62,188 nucleotides of DNA from Bacilli bacterium (lineage in GTDB: Bacteria; Bacillota_I; Bacilli_A; RF39; UBA660): positions 1 to 62,188 of the forward strand of contig JAGAIS010000002.1 of assembly GCA_017626405.1 (NCBI GenBank), read 5' to 3'. Positions 13,529 to 22,871 of this stretch are shown here, piece after piece (the stretch's first letter is position 1; each line of letters starts with the position of its first letter). The notes beneath the pieces were generated by a model. It searched no databases. It saw nothing but the letters and a program-made list of their open reading frames with translations, and had not been told where the DNA came from. The translations under genes were made by a program, and so were the position numbers.

Positions 13529-16324
13529 ATGTTGTTTACAATGATAGGTGATTGGTTCAATAACACAATGGCATTTTTCTTCGTAAAATTACTAGATACA
13601 ATGGCATATGGGTTGTTAGCAACTGCTTACAATATATTTGATGCTGTTTCAAAGTTAAATTTATTTGGCGGTAATGCTGCTGGAGAAGAATTATATAATA
13701 CAATTACAGCTAGATTTTATACGGTTTTATCGGTACTTATGATATTTGTTTTTGCATATCAGTTGATAATGATGATAATAGATCCTGATGGAAAAGAACA
13801 AAAAGCATCGGGAACACTTGTAAAGGATACTTTGGTATCCATTGTTGCTATAATTCTTTTACCAACGCTTTTTAAATATATGGCCTTATTTCAAACTCAT
13901 GTTATATCAAATAATACGATAGGAGCTATGATACTTGGGCAAAATGGGACTGCAAAAAACCAAGATCCAGGAAAGAATATCTCTTTAATGGTATTTATGT
14001 CTTTTTATCACCCAAACAATACGACTTATTCAACATTCTTTGATGAAAATGGAGAGCTAAGAAGCGATGCTGAAGCACAATGTAAGGCAGAGAGTGCAGA
14101 TGATGCACATCCAGATGGTAGAACGAGTACTTGTGAAAAGTTCGTTGAAGGTTTAGGAAAATGGAAAAATCAAAAAGCTGTTGGTATTGGCGATTTGACG
14201 GGAATTAAAGATTTACGACATTGGGTAGGAGATTCAATGGAATATATGTGGATTTTAAGTACTGGAGCTGGTATAATTACGGCATGGTTTTTCTTTGCTT
14301 ATTCGATAGCAATGGGTACTCGTGCTGTTAAACTTGGTGTACTACAAATTATTGCTCCAATACCTTTAGTATTTAGAGTATTTCCACAGACAAGAAAAAC
14401 ATACGAAACTTGGTTTGGTGAAATAAAGAAAACTTATTTAGAAGTATTTATAAGACTAGGAGTAATATTCTTTATAATTGCACTGATTCAACAAGTTCCT
14501 ACTTTTATAAATATTATATTCGATGCTAATAATGGAGCAGGATCGGGATTAACAAAATGTATTGCAACAGTTTGCTTAATCTTAGGTATGTTACAATTTG
14601 CTAAAGATGCTCCAGATCTATTTAAAACATTATTCTCAAATGGTGGAAATCTATTCTCGGGATTAAACTTCAGTCCTAAAGTTAGAAGCCATGTTGAAAG
14701 CAATCCATACGCTATGAAAGGAATTGGTACTTTAGCAGGAGCAGCAAGTAGTGGAATTGGTGCTATGGCCCAAAGATATAAAGAATCATATGCAGCCGGA
14801 GGTGGAAAATATACAGGAACCTCAAATAGTATAAAGAGTGCTCTTGTTGGTGCTACAGCCTTGCCAAGAGGACTAATTAGTGGAGGACGATCAGGATTTA
14901 AAAATTCTCCAACTAAACTAACTAGAGATGAATTAAAGAATACGGCAGCTGCTGGAGTTAGAGCAGGACATGAATCATTAGACAATCGTGCATTTAAAGA
15001 CACACGTGATAATATTAAAAATTTTGTTGGCGATGTATTTGATAATAATGGAAGCACTTCGTTTGGTGAATCATGGCAAAATTTTAGAACAAATCAAAAG
15101 AAAATTCGTAAAGATTGGGCTGCTAAGGAAGTAGAAGAGTCAAAAACAAAAACGCAAGAATTCAAAGATTTTATGTTTGGTACAAATCGTGATTACACAA
15201 AAGCTGCATCGGGAGCCGAAACTATTTCGAGTTCTGCTGGTGCTCTAGAAGATTTGGCAAAAGTTGAAAATGATAAAGTTAAAACCAGAAAACAAGCTGT
15301 TGAAGAAAGAGTTAATGCCGGTGAAACATATGCTCATTTGGACGGAAGAACGTATTCGAGAATGTATAAGGATGTCAATGAACTAAAAACAAAATATGCA
15401 GGACATTATACTACTACAAAAGACTACGCTGGAAATATTACATCATTGACTACTGATGATGGACAAATATACACTATTGGTACTGACGGAAAAGTTATAT
15501 CGCGAAATAATAACGCTCAATTGGTTAATGCAAAAAGGCAAGTGGAACAGGCTATCGCCTCAAATACTCAATTTGTTTCTGGAAATACAACTTACTCAGA
15601 TATATCTAGCGATTTTGATACTATGAGACGAGCTATGTATGATGGTTCTCCACAAATTGTAATGTCAACTGGAAGTAACGGTGAAAGAATAAGAGAATTC
15701 ACAACTGCAAATAATGAAAAATATATAGAGTATACATTTAGTGATGGAACAAAGCATATTGAAACGGCTGATGGTGGTGTTAAATTTACAATCGATGCTA
15801 ATAATGTCGTAACATCAAAAGAGACTAGAACGATAGATGCAAGTGGCAAAACTGTTTCTACAAAAGTTGCAAATGCACAATTGCTTTTAGATAAGATTGA
15901 AAATAAAATCAATCAAACTGCAATTTACAATGTTGAACAAGTATACGATGAATTTACTGAAGCAGAAAATAGCAATTATGCAAAAGCTCTATCAGATTTC
16001 TCTGATGCTCGTGCTACTCAAGCTGCTGTAATGTTACAAACATTGAAAGATAATAGTTCTTCATTTAGTACTCAATATAGCGGACCAAATGGTGATGCTG
16101 AAACATTTGCTACTGATTTTGGTGAAACAATTGAAGAATTCTTGAAACGTATGAGTGATAAGACAACGACTTCAGTAACATCGGATGATGCTAAACGATT
16201 CAAGCGTGTTAAGAAGATTATGGGTACTGAGGTTAAACGTTCTAAAACTAATGCAGAAGCAGAAAAGAAAGCTAAAGAAGCAAGAGAAGCATCAAAACCT
16301 AAGAAAGATGAGAGTAAGAAATAA
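13529..16324 (+). CDS. VirB6/TrbL-like T4SS membrane channel protein
   Basis: A 931-residue protein. The first 390 residues hold about six membrane segments in the pattern of polytopic TrbL/VirB6 proteins of Gram-positive conjugation systems (segments near 15-40, 70-90, 108-125, 245-270, 310-330, 345-365), with a Cys-containing outer loop (about 165-210). The last 540 residues are hydrophilic, Ala/Lys/Thr-rich and helical, probably cytoplasmic. In conjugation systems this subunit forms the inner-membrane part of the transfer channel. The start chosen is ATG 13529 after GGGAGTGA (13516-13523). It heads the T4SS operon and the next gene overlaps at TAATG. Confidence 0.8.
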   Translation: MLFTMIGDWFNNTMAFFFVKLLDTMAYGLLATAYNIFDAVSKLNLFGGNAAGEELYNTITARFYTVLSVLMIFVFAYQLIMMIIDPDGKEQKASGTLVKDTLVSIVAIILLPTLFKYMALFQTHVISNNTIGAMILGQNGTAKNQDPGKNISLMVFMSFYHPNNTTYSTFFDENGELRSDAEAQCKAESADDAHPDGRTSTCEKFVEGLGKWKNQKAVGIGDLTGIKDLRHWVGDSMEYMWILSTGAGIITAWFFFAYSIAMGTRAVKLGVLQIIAPIPLVFRVFPQTRKTYETWFGEIKKTYLEVFIRLGVIFFIIALIQQVPTFINIIFDANNGAGSGLTKCIATVCLILGMLQFAKDAPDLFKTLFSNGGNLFSGLNFSPKVRSHVESNPYAMKGIGTLAGAASSGIGAMAQRYKESYAAGGGKYTGTSNSIKSALVGATALPRGLISGGRSGFKNSPTKLTRDELKNTAAAGVRAGHESLDNRAFKDTRDNIKNFVGDVFDNNGSTSFGESWQNFRTNQKKIRKDWAAKEVEESKTKTQEFKDFMFGTNRDYTKAASGAETISSSAGALEDLAKVENDKVKTRKQAVEERVNAGETYAHLDGRTYSRMYKDVNELKTKYAGHYTTTKDYAGNITSLTTDDGQIYTIGTDGKVISRNNNAQLVNAKRQVEQAIASNTQFVSGNTTYSDISSDFDTMRRAMYDGSPQIVMSTGSNGERIREFTTANNEKYIEYTFSDGTKHIETADGGVKFTIDANNVVTSKETRTIDASGKTVSTKVANAQLLLDKIENKINQTAIYNVEQVYDEFTEAENSNYAKALSDFSDARATQAAVMLQTLKDNSSSFSTQYSGPNGDAETFATDFGETIEEFLKRMSDKTTTSVTSDDAKRFKRVKKIMGTEVKRSKTNAEAEKKAKEAREASKPKKDESKK

Positions 16325-16785
16325 TGAGTGCTAATATTATTTCTAAAATTCTAGGAGGTATTAGATCTGAACAAAACGAAAATGTTCTCGAATATGTAAA
16401 TGATTTAATATCTCTATACAAACAATTGATGGATAAAATTGAGAAATCTTTATCTACTATCGATGCATATTATATAAAAATTTCGAAGTTGAAAGCTTTG
16501 GGAATGCTCGAAGGGAAAATTGCGGAAATGAATGATAAAAGACTCAAAGAAATGTTCCGAAGAAGTAAAATAAGAGTGTTAGAGAATAAAATGAATAGAG
16601 AACCTGAAATTCAAGAATATGCCAATTATATTAACGAAACTCTAAAGAATGATAAATTGGCAAAAAAACTTGGATTGCGATTTGATGAAAAGATTGCAAC
16701 TGCAGAAAATACAATGAATAATTATATTATTTTAAAAAAATGTAGAAGAGAATTAATCAAATTACAAAATACACGCAAAAGATAA
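16324..16785 (+). CDS. Small helical protein of the T4SS operon
   Basis: A 153-residue, hydrophilic, strongly helical protein with no signal peptide, membrane segment or recognised domain. Charged heptad-like stretches (NDLISLYKQLMDKIEKSL; KALGMLEGKIAEMNDKRL) suggest a helical bundle or coiled coil. Its start overlaps the stop of the TrbL-like gene and 19 bases separate it from the PrgI-like gene, so it is translated with the secretion machinery and may be an accessory or chaperone. Function unknown. Confidence 0.7.
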   Translation: MSANIISKILGGIRSEQNENVLEYVNDLISLYKQLMDKIEKSLSTIDAYYIKISKLKALGMLEGKIAEMNDKRLKEMFRRSKIRVLENKMNREPEIQEYANYINETLKNDKLAKKLGLRFDEKIATAENTMNNYIILKKCRRELIKLQNTRKR

Positions 16786-16804
16786 TAAAAAGGGAGGAAA
16801 ACGC

Positions 16805-17125
16805 ATGAATCAGTATTTGATACCAGCAAACTCTAAAAGATCAATGTTGATTTTGGGATTGTTTACGCCAATTGATTTAATAATAGTGGGTGTAGGAGGA
16901 GGAATAACAGCTATGCTGATGTTTATAATATCGGCTGGTACTTTGAAAGATGTAATAACGATATTGACTCCTTTACTTATAAGTGTGGCAATGGTACTTC
17001 CAGTGCCAAATCATAGAAATATATGGCAATTGACTGCCAATATATATAATTATTTTAGTAAGAGAAGAACTTACTATTGGAGAGGTTGGTGTTTTACAAA
17101 TGGCGAAGAAAACAAAGAAAAGTAA
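16805..17125 (+). CDS. PrgI/VirB3-like T4SS membrane protein
   Basis: A 106-residue protein with two close membrane helices (about 18-45 and 48-68) and a short N-terminus (MNQYLIPANSKRS...LGLFTPIDL). It ends with aromatic/basic LTANIYNYFSKRRTYYW. Length, topology and the P-x-N start fit PrgI-family proteins, the Gram-positive counterparts of VirB3 that sit beside VirB4. AGGGAGGAAAA precedes the ATG. Its end overlaps the next gene by 26 bases. Confidence 0.8.
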   Translation: MNQYLIPANSKRSMLILGLFTPIDLIIVGVGGGITAMLMFIISAGTLKDVITILTPLLISVAMVLPVPNHRNIWQLTANIYNYFSKRRTYYWRGWCFTNGEENKEK

Positions 17126-17708
17126 TGAACCTACAAGTAAATATACTGAAGATTGGTTACCAATTAAAAAAATTCAAGGTGGTATGATCTATGTGCCAGG
17201 ATCTAATCCTCTAGAGGGAGAAAAGATTGTAACTGGTATAAGAGTAGAACCAAAGAACATATTTATTTCTGATCAAGAAACTCAAGATCGAACAATTATA
17301 GGGTTGAGAAATTTCTATAATACTCTAGATTTTGAATTCTGGTTAATCTGCTGTGATAGACCGGTAGACATTAACTTATACAAGTCAGAGCTTGAAATAA
17401 TGTATAACGAAGCACAAAATCAACAAATACGTAAATTAATTGTTCAAGATATCAATAAATGCGATAAATTTATTGGACCGGAAATAAATGCTGTTGATAC
17501 AGAATATTATATTTTATTTAAAGAAAATGCGAAAAATACGGATTTAATTCAAAAACGAATTCATAATTTGATTTCCGGATTAGCAGCGGCAGGATTAAAT
17601 TCAAGACAAATGTCTGATGATGATATTAGAGTTCTATTAGATAGTTTCTTTAATGATTCAAAAAGAGTAGAGTTTGGGACGGTGATGACTGATGTCGAAG
17701 GCAACTGA
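17100..17708 (+). CDS. TrsD-like protein (VirB4 N-terminal-type domain)
   Basis: A 202-residue soluble protein beginning with a basic stretch, followed by TSKYTEDWLPIKKIQGGMI. In Gram-positive T4SS operons a similar small protein, TrsD in staphylococcal plasmids, precedes the VirB4 ATPase and resembles the N-terminal domain of longer VirB4 proteins. Here the same arrangement holds, with the VirB4 start overlapping by 17 bases. So the VirB4 function appears divided over two proteins. Family assignment rests mainly on context and the WLPIK...G...R start. Confidence 0.6.
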   Translation: MAKKTKKSNEPTSKYTEDWLPIKKIQGGMIYVPGSNPLEGEKIVTGIRVEPKNIFISDQETQDRTIIGLRNFYNTLDFEFWLICCDRPVDINLYKSELEIMYNEAQNQQIRKLIVQDINKCDKFIGPEINAVDTEYYILFKENAKNTDLIQKRIHNLISGLAAAGLNSRQMSDDDIRVLLDSFFNDSKRVEFGTVMTDVEGN

Positions 17709-19485
17709 AAAATCTGAAATTGCACCTAAAGGATTAAACTTCAAAATCAATGAATTCATGATAAGTGATAAGTATGCTACAATATTAACTGTTTTAGAGT
17801 ATCCTAAAGCTATTGGTCCAGGATTCTTAAGTAATATTACTAGTATTGCTGGAGTAAAAGTAGTAATTAAACATATTCCAATTGATTTTGGAACAATGCA
17901 AAAAGCTATAAATAAAGAAATTGCTGAATTAAAAGATGCTTTTCAAAAGGAACATGACCATACATTAAAAGAGAGAATTAGATTAGATTATGAGTCAATG
18001 GAGAATTTTGTTCAAATGCTTGCTGCAACTCAATCTAAAATATTTGATTTTCAAATGCATATTATGATTCTTGCTGATACAAAAGACGAATTGGATGCAA
18101 AGAAATTTCAAGTTAAAAACTTCTTGACTGCCTTAAATATGAGAGCTATTCCAATGATGTTCGAACTTGAAAAAGTATTGAAGAGTATGCTACCAATATT
18201 CCCTAAACAGGATGTTGAAGCACGTATTGGTATTCCAATTCCAGCACCAACTGTAGCAGCAATGTATCCTTTTGTATTTGATAGTATTAAGGATCCAGGA
18301 TTATCTACTCTATTTGGAATTGATGCATCAGGTGGTGTAGTATTATTTAATCAATTCTTATATCAAATAAGAAAAGAAACTAATAGAAATAATGCCAATA
18401 TGATTATCCTTGGTACTTCCGGTTCAGGTAAGTCGACAGCTGCTAAATTGCAACTTCGTAATCATATTAGAAATGGTTATCAAATTGTATGTATCGATCC
18501 TGAAGGTGAATATGAGCATTTAGCTAAACAATATGGTGGATCATTTATTGACTTGGGAAAAGGTGGATCTTATGGAATGGTCAATCCTTTAGAAGTAATT
18601 GTTGATACTGATGATGAGGAACTTGCTCAAGGTTTAGGATATACAGTTTTAACAAGGTCTTTACAATCTGTTAAAGCATTTATGAAATACTATAATCCTG
18701 ACATTGAAGAAGATGTTTTAGCGATGTTCTCGGAGATTGTTCAAGAGACATATAAGAGATTTGGAATCGACTTTGATACTGATTTTGCCCATTTTGAAGC
18801 TGAAAATTATCCAACATTCGACGATGTATATACAACGATAAAAGGTAGGCTTTTAGCAATGCCTGAAGCAACTCGTGAAAAAGATGTTATGGAACGTCTT
18901 GAGTTGAAAGTTAGACCATTTGTTAATGAGTTGAGATATTATTTTAATGGACATACGACAATTGAATCTAATTCAGATTTTATTGTATTTAATATAAAAG
19001 ATGTTATGAATAGTGAAGAGAATATTAGAAATGCATTATTCTTCAATATCTTAAAGTATGCTTGGGGTTTATGTTTAGATAAATCTAAGAATACTGTTAT
19101 GATGGTTGATGAGGCACATATTTTATTATCTGGTGGTAATGAATTAGGTGCTGAATACTTAGCACAAATGCAAAGACGTGCGCGTAAGTACAATACAGGT
19201 ACAATTATAATTACTCAACAACCAACAGATTTTGCTGCTGAAAATGTAATTATGCATGGTAAAGCAATATTTGATAATGCAGCTTATTATCTTGTAATGG
19301 GATTAAAGAAACAAGCTGTTGAAGATTTAGCTAAGCTAATAGATTTAAATGAAAATGAAAAAGAGAGCATTAAGACATATGTTCAAGGAGAAGCGCTTTT
19401 TGTATGTGGTTCAAGAAGAATGAGAATTAATGTTGTAATAACTCAAGATGAATTAGATTCATTTGGATCTGGTGGCGGACTATAG
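17692..19485 (+). CDS. VirB4/TrsE-like T4SS ATPase
   Basis: A 597-residue secretion ATPase. Walker A is LGTSGSGKSTAAK (about residues 240-252), followed by QIVCIDPEGEYEHLAKQYGG, typical of VirB4. Walker B is MMVDEAHILL (about 468). The sensor-like TIIITQQPTDF and the C-terminal IKTYVQGEALFVCG complete the signature. VirB4 proteins power assembly of the T4SS and substrate transfer, bound to the inner face of the membrane. The first 200 residues are the family's N-terminal domain, shorter than usual because part seems supplied by the gene before it. Confidence 0.93.
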   Translation: MSKATEKSEIAPKGLNFKINEFMISDKYATILTVLEYPKAIGPGFLSNITSIAGVKVVIKHIPIDFGTMQKAINKEIAELKDAFQKEHDHTLKERIRLDYESMENFVQMLAATQSKIFDFQMHIMILADTKDELDAKKFQVKNFLTALNMRAIPMMFELEKVLKSMLPIFPKQDVEARIGIPIPAPTVAAMYPFVFDSIKDPGLSTLFGIDASGGVVLFNQFLYQIRKETNRNNANMIILGTSGSGKSTAAKLQLRNHIRNGYQIVCIDPEGEYEHLAKQYGGSFIDLGKGGSYGMVNPLEVIVDTDDEELAQGLGYTVLTRSLQSVKAFMKYYNPDIEEDVLAMFSEIVQETYKRFGIDFDTDFAHFEAENYPTFDDVYTTIKGRLLAMPEATREKDVMERLELKVRPFVNELRYYFNGHTTIESNSDFIVFNIKDVMNSEENIRNALFFNILKYAWGLCLDKSKNTVMMVDEAHILLSGGNELGAEYLAQMQRRARKYNTGTIIITQQPTDFAAENVIMHGKAIFDNAAYYLVMGLKKQAVEDLAKLIDLNENEKESIKTYVQGEALFVCGSRRMRINVVITQDELDSFGSGGGL

Positions 19486-19504
19486 TATTTAGGTGGGTGT
19501 TACA

Positions 19505-21817
19505 ATGAGTATTAATAATCAAAATACTAGCAATAACAAAAAAGGTAATTTAATTACCGTTTTTGTCGTTGCAGTGATTAGTATATTAATTGGTATAGGA
19601 AGTGTATCGGCTGCAAGTTTTAAATATAGTGAATTTAATTGGGATACATTCTATGAATCAAAAAAAGACTTTTGGGAAGATGCTTGTAAAGATGATGATG
19701 GTGAAGTTGATGGCAAATGTAGTTATGAAGTATTAAAAGCTCAAAAGAAATTTTATACAAAGTTTTATAAGATGCTTGCAAAATATGATAATAAAGGATT
19801 ACATATAAATGACGATATTATTTTGGAAACTGTTTTCTATGAAATGAATCCTAGTCAATTCTCTGATAATGGAAAAGAGTATATAGAGAACTACTATGAA
19901 TCAGGAAAAGATTTGACTAATAAAAAAGGACTTTATATTATCGATGAAAACGACTTGGAAGATCCGGATATTGAAGATAATTACACTGATCAAAGTGCAG
20001 CAACATATTTTCAAGAGGAAAACGATACCTTAAAGACTTTAGTTAAAAATATGATTTCTAATTCTACTAGTTGTTATGGTATTTATGGAAATCCGACAGT
20101 TCATAAAGCATCGGATGGTTCGACATATGAATCATGTGATAATGGCGGAGTGATTACTTCAGTTAAAGGTAGAGGAACAAAATGTGCCGATGTCCTTCAA
20201 AATAAAAACGAATTGGGATTTTGGCAATATTATGTAAGTAAATGGGCTTATGATGAGACTTTGCCTCTTTTACTTAGAGTATCATTCTTGCTTAGAAGTC
20301 CTGAAGATAAATATCATACAGCATGTAAAGAAGTAACAGGATATGCTGAAGGTACAGCATATGTATATAATGATAAACCTGAAGTAAGTACTAATCGTTA
20401 TTTTGATTTTTTGAGTTATACAACTTACTTTGATGGTAAGATTCACTTACAATCACACTTTAAGGAAAATGTATTAGATCCTGCTGGTGTTGATTGTTTG
20501 ACTTCAAATGTATGTGAAAACTCTCTTGAAGCAAAGGGAGAATATGATGTATATGAAGGAGAATTAATTAATTCAAGAAGACAGATAATTGAAGACATTA
20601 TTGGAATTTTAAATAACTATGGATACGATATTACATATGACCCATTAGAGGCAAATTCTTATAATGCTGCTGATGCTCAAGAAGCTGCGCGTAAGTCTTT
20701 TTATTGGCCTATTGGTAGTGATGAGACGGAAGAGAGAAATGGTGTTATTTATGCAGATAAAGAACCAGCTAGCACAACAGTTGAAAGTTATTTTGGAAAT
20801 AGAAAAAATGCTTTAACAGGTAATGAAGAATTCCATTATGGTATAGATATTAGTGGCATAGACGGAGTTACAAATGTCGTTGCTGTATATCGTGGAGAAG
20901 TAATAGCTGTAGTTAATAATTGCTCTGTTGGCGATACAACTTGCAATGAAGGCTATGGAAATATGATTATTTTATCTCACTCAAATGGCGATTATACCGT
21001 ATATGCTCATCTAGCTAGTATTGATTCATCGATAACTATGGGTGTAAGCGTCGATAAAGGCCAATTGATTGGCAAAGTTGGAAGTACTGGGGCTACAAAT
21101 TCGGCTAATTTGCATTTTGAATTGCGCAAAGGAGGAAATTCAGTTAGTTATGCTGTTGATCCATTGGGAGAATTTAATCCCGAAAATCCTCGTCCAGAAG
21201 TAGCAGCAGGTGACTTTTCAGTTCATGAAACATCGTTAACAAAAGAAGAGTTTGTTTCAAGATTGAGAAATTATTGTAATATTTCTAAGTGTTCAAATTC
21301 TTTCTATAATGTATTTGTTGTAAATGCAGAATTAGTTTATGATGTTTCTATCGCTAATAACGTTAATCCTGAATTGGTTGTTATTCGTGGAGCTAAAGAG
21401 GGAATGAGTCCTGGCGGGAATACTCATAATTATTGGGGGATTGGATGTTATAATGGAGCAGGAGTTACAGCGTGTCATACTTATAGCGATCTAAGTGCTG
21501 GAATTGCTGGATTTGCAAGTGCTGTAAGAAATTATGATACAGTATCGCAAATGATGAGTAAATATGCTTACATAGGACATTATTGGTATAATCCAGGAAG
21601 TTGGAGTGATGGTGGTTGTAAGTATTATCCATATATTCAACAATATATGAGTCCTGAACGTTCAAGTTATGTAAGTGGGGTATGTAATAGTGGAGGAAGT
21701 TGCTCGACATCAGGAGGAGGATCATGTGTTCCAACAAATGATGAAGATCAAAAAGCATATTCTCTTTATAATATAAGTGGTATGGTTGATATGAGGTTTG
21801 TTGCATTTGGAGTTTAG
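19505..21817 (+). CDS. T4SS wall hydrolase: M23 peptidase plus glucosaminidase/lysozyme-like domain
   Basis: A 770-residue envelope protein. It has an N-terminal membrane anchor or signal (about residues 17-37), then an unrecognised Cys-containing region of about 380 residues. An M23 endopeptidase domain follows (about 428-540, HYGIDI and LHFELRKG giving the H/D/H metal ligands). The C-terminus is a lysozyme/glucosaminidase-like domain (about 600-715; VIRGAKEGMS with the likely catalytic Glu, NYWGIGCYNG). Such two-headed hydrolases open peptidoglycan locally for Gram-positive conjugation machines. The start at ATG 19505 follows AGGTGGGTG. Confidence 0.85.
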   Translation: MSINNQNTSNNKKGNLITVFVVAVISILIGIGSVSAASFKYSEFNWDTFYESKKDFWEDACKDDDGEVDGKCSYEVLKAQKKFYTKFYKMLAKYDNKGLHINDDIILETVFYEMNPSQFSDNGKEYIENYYESGKDLTNKKGLYIIDENDLEDPDIEDNYTDQSAATYFQEENDTLKTLVKNMISNSTSCYGIYGNPTVHKASDGSTYESCDNGGVITSVKGRGTKCADVLQNKNELGFWQYYVSKWAYDETLPLLLRVSFLLRSPEDKYHTACKEVTGYAEGTAYVYNDKPEVSTNRYFDFLSYTTYFDGKIHLQSHFKENVLDPAGVDCLTSNVCENSLEAKGEYDVYEGELINSRRQIIEDIIGILNNYGYDITYDPLEANSYNAADAQEAARKSFYWPIGSDETEERNGVIYADKEPASTTVESYFGNRKNALTGNEEFHYGIDISGIDGVTNVVAVYRGEVIAVVNNCSVGDTTCNEGYGNMIILSHSNGDYTVYAHLASIDSSITMGVSVDKGQLIGKVGSTGATNSANLHFELRKGGNSVSYAVDPLGEFNPENPRPEVAAGDFSVHETSLTKEEFVSRLRNYCNISKCSNSFYNVFVVNAELVYDVSIANNVNPELVVIRGAKEGMSPGGNTHNYWGIGCYNGAGVTACHTYSDLSAGIAGFASAVRNYDTVSQMMSKYAYIGHYWYNPGSWSDGGCKYYPYIQQYMSPERSSYVSGVCNSGGSCSTSGGGSCVPTNDEDQKAYSLYNISGMVDMRFVAFGV

Positions 21818-21825
21818 GTGATATT

Positions 21826-22347
21826 ATGAAGATAAGTGAAACAGAGAGAAAAGTATTAATTATATGGTTAATAATTGGTGTATTAGTCTTCTTAGCGGTT
21901 GTTTTAATAAATGTAAAACCAAAAATAAGCAAAACAGAACAACCTAATACAACACCGGGAGAAAATCATGTTAGTGATCGAATTAGATACTATACAGTAA
22001 AGAATGCTATAAATAAGTATTATTCATATAAGAATATATCAGATTATGATTCAGTAATTAAAATTTTAGATTCTAGTTATGTTGAAAAAAATCATATTGA
22101 TGAAGACACTGTAACTACATTTATTGGTGAATCAAATAGTATGATGACTTTTGAAACGGGAATTATGTGTTTAAAAAGTTATAAATCTGGAGTTTATGTA
22201 TATGTAGTTGAAGGAAATGAAGTGGCAATGTCGACTGGAGAAGTAAAAAACAAAATGTATTATCAGATTACTTTAGATGGAAATACATCTTTATTCAGCT
22301 TACAACCGATAAATGAAGAGATTTATGGAGGTGTATGCAATGAATAG
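21826..22347 (+). CDS. Membrane-anchored protein, candidate VirB8-like (first copy)
   Basis: A 173-residue protein with a short cytoplasmic start, one membrane helix (about 9-29), a Pro/Thr linker and an outer domain of about 125 residues (TVKNAINKYYSYKN... through YYQITLDGNTSLFSL). Topology, size and position after the wall hydrolase fit VirB8/TcpC-type NTF2-fold subunits, but no motif proves it. AGGTGATATT precedes the ATG. Its end overlaps the next gene by 8 bases; that gene has the same layout. Confidence 0.55.
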   Translation: MKISETERKVLIIWLIIGVLVFLAVVLINVKPKISKTEQPNTTPGENHVSDRIRYYTVKNAINKYYSYKNISDYDSVIKILDSSYVEKNHIDEDTVTTFIGESNSMMTFETGIMCLKSYKSGVYVYVVEGNEVAMSTGEVKNKMYYQITLDGNTSLFSLQPINEEIYGGVCNE

Positions 22348-22843
22348 TTTTATATCGTCATTAAAGGAAAATAAAAAATTGATAATTTTTACTTTAATAG
22401 TTATTGCAATAATTATTGGTGTTGCAATTTATAATACTTTAAAACCAACACCACAACATGATCCAGAAATAAATGAGTATAATGATGTTAACTATATAAA
22501 GAAAAACTATAAAGTAAATGAATATAGTGTAGTTAATATTTCTGAATTAGATTTATTAAATGCCTATTTAAAAAAATATATTACTTTAGCGGTTACTAAA
22601 CCAAACGAGGCATTTAACATGCTTTCAAAAGAATCTAAAGAATCGTTTAATAATAGTGTAGATGAGTATGAAAAGTATGTAAAAAGTATTTCAACTATCT
22701 ATACTAAAGATAATGAAGTGGTAAAATATCGTAAAGGTGAAGGCAAAGGTAAAACAGAAATTGTCGATTCTGAAAGTAATAAATATATTATTACAGAACA
22801 TTCAACTTGGGATATTGAAATCACTTTAAATGGAAGAGAGTAA
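22340..22843 (+). CDS. Membrane-anchored protein, candidate VirB8-like (second copy)
   Basis: A 167-residue protein starting at ATG 22340, seven bases after GGAGGTG (22327-22333). Like its neighbour it has one N-terminal membrane helix (about 13-31), a Pro-rich linker and an outer domain (ELDLLNAYLKKYITLAVTKPNEAFNMLS, then a strand-rich end with TEHSTWDIEITLNGRE). The helical start of the outer domain followed by strands suits an NTF2-like fold. Two such proteins in tandem suggest a heteromeric layer of the secretion channel. Function inferred from position. Confidence 0.55.
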   Translation: MNSFISSLKENKKLIIFTLIVIAIIIGVAIYNTLKPTPQHDPEINEYNDVNYIKKNYKVNEYSVVNISELDLLNAYLKKYITLAVTKPNEAFNMLSKESKESFNNSVDEYEKYVKSISTIYTKDNEVVKYRKGEGKGKTEIVDSESNKYIITEHSTWDIEITLNGRE

Positions 22844-22871
22844 ATAAAGATATAAGAAAGAAGGTGAATCT

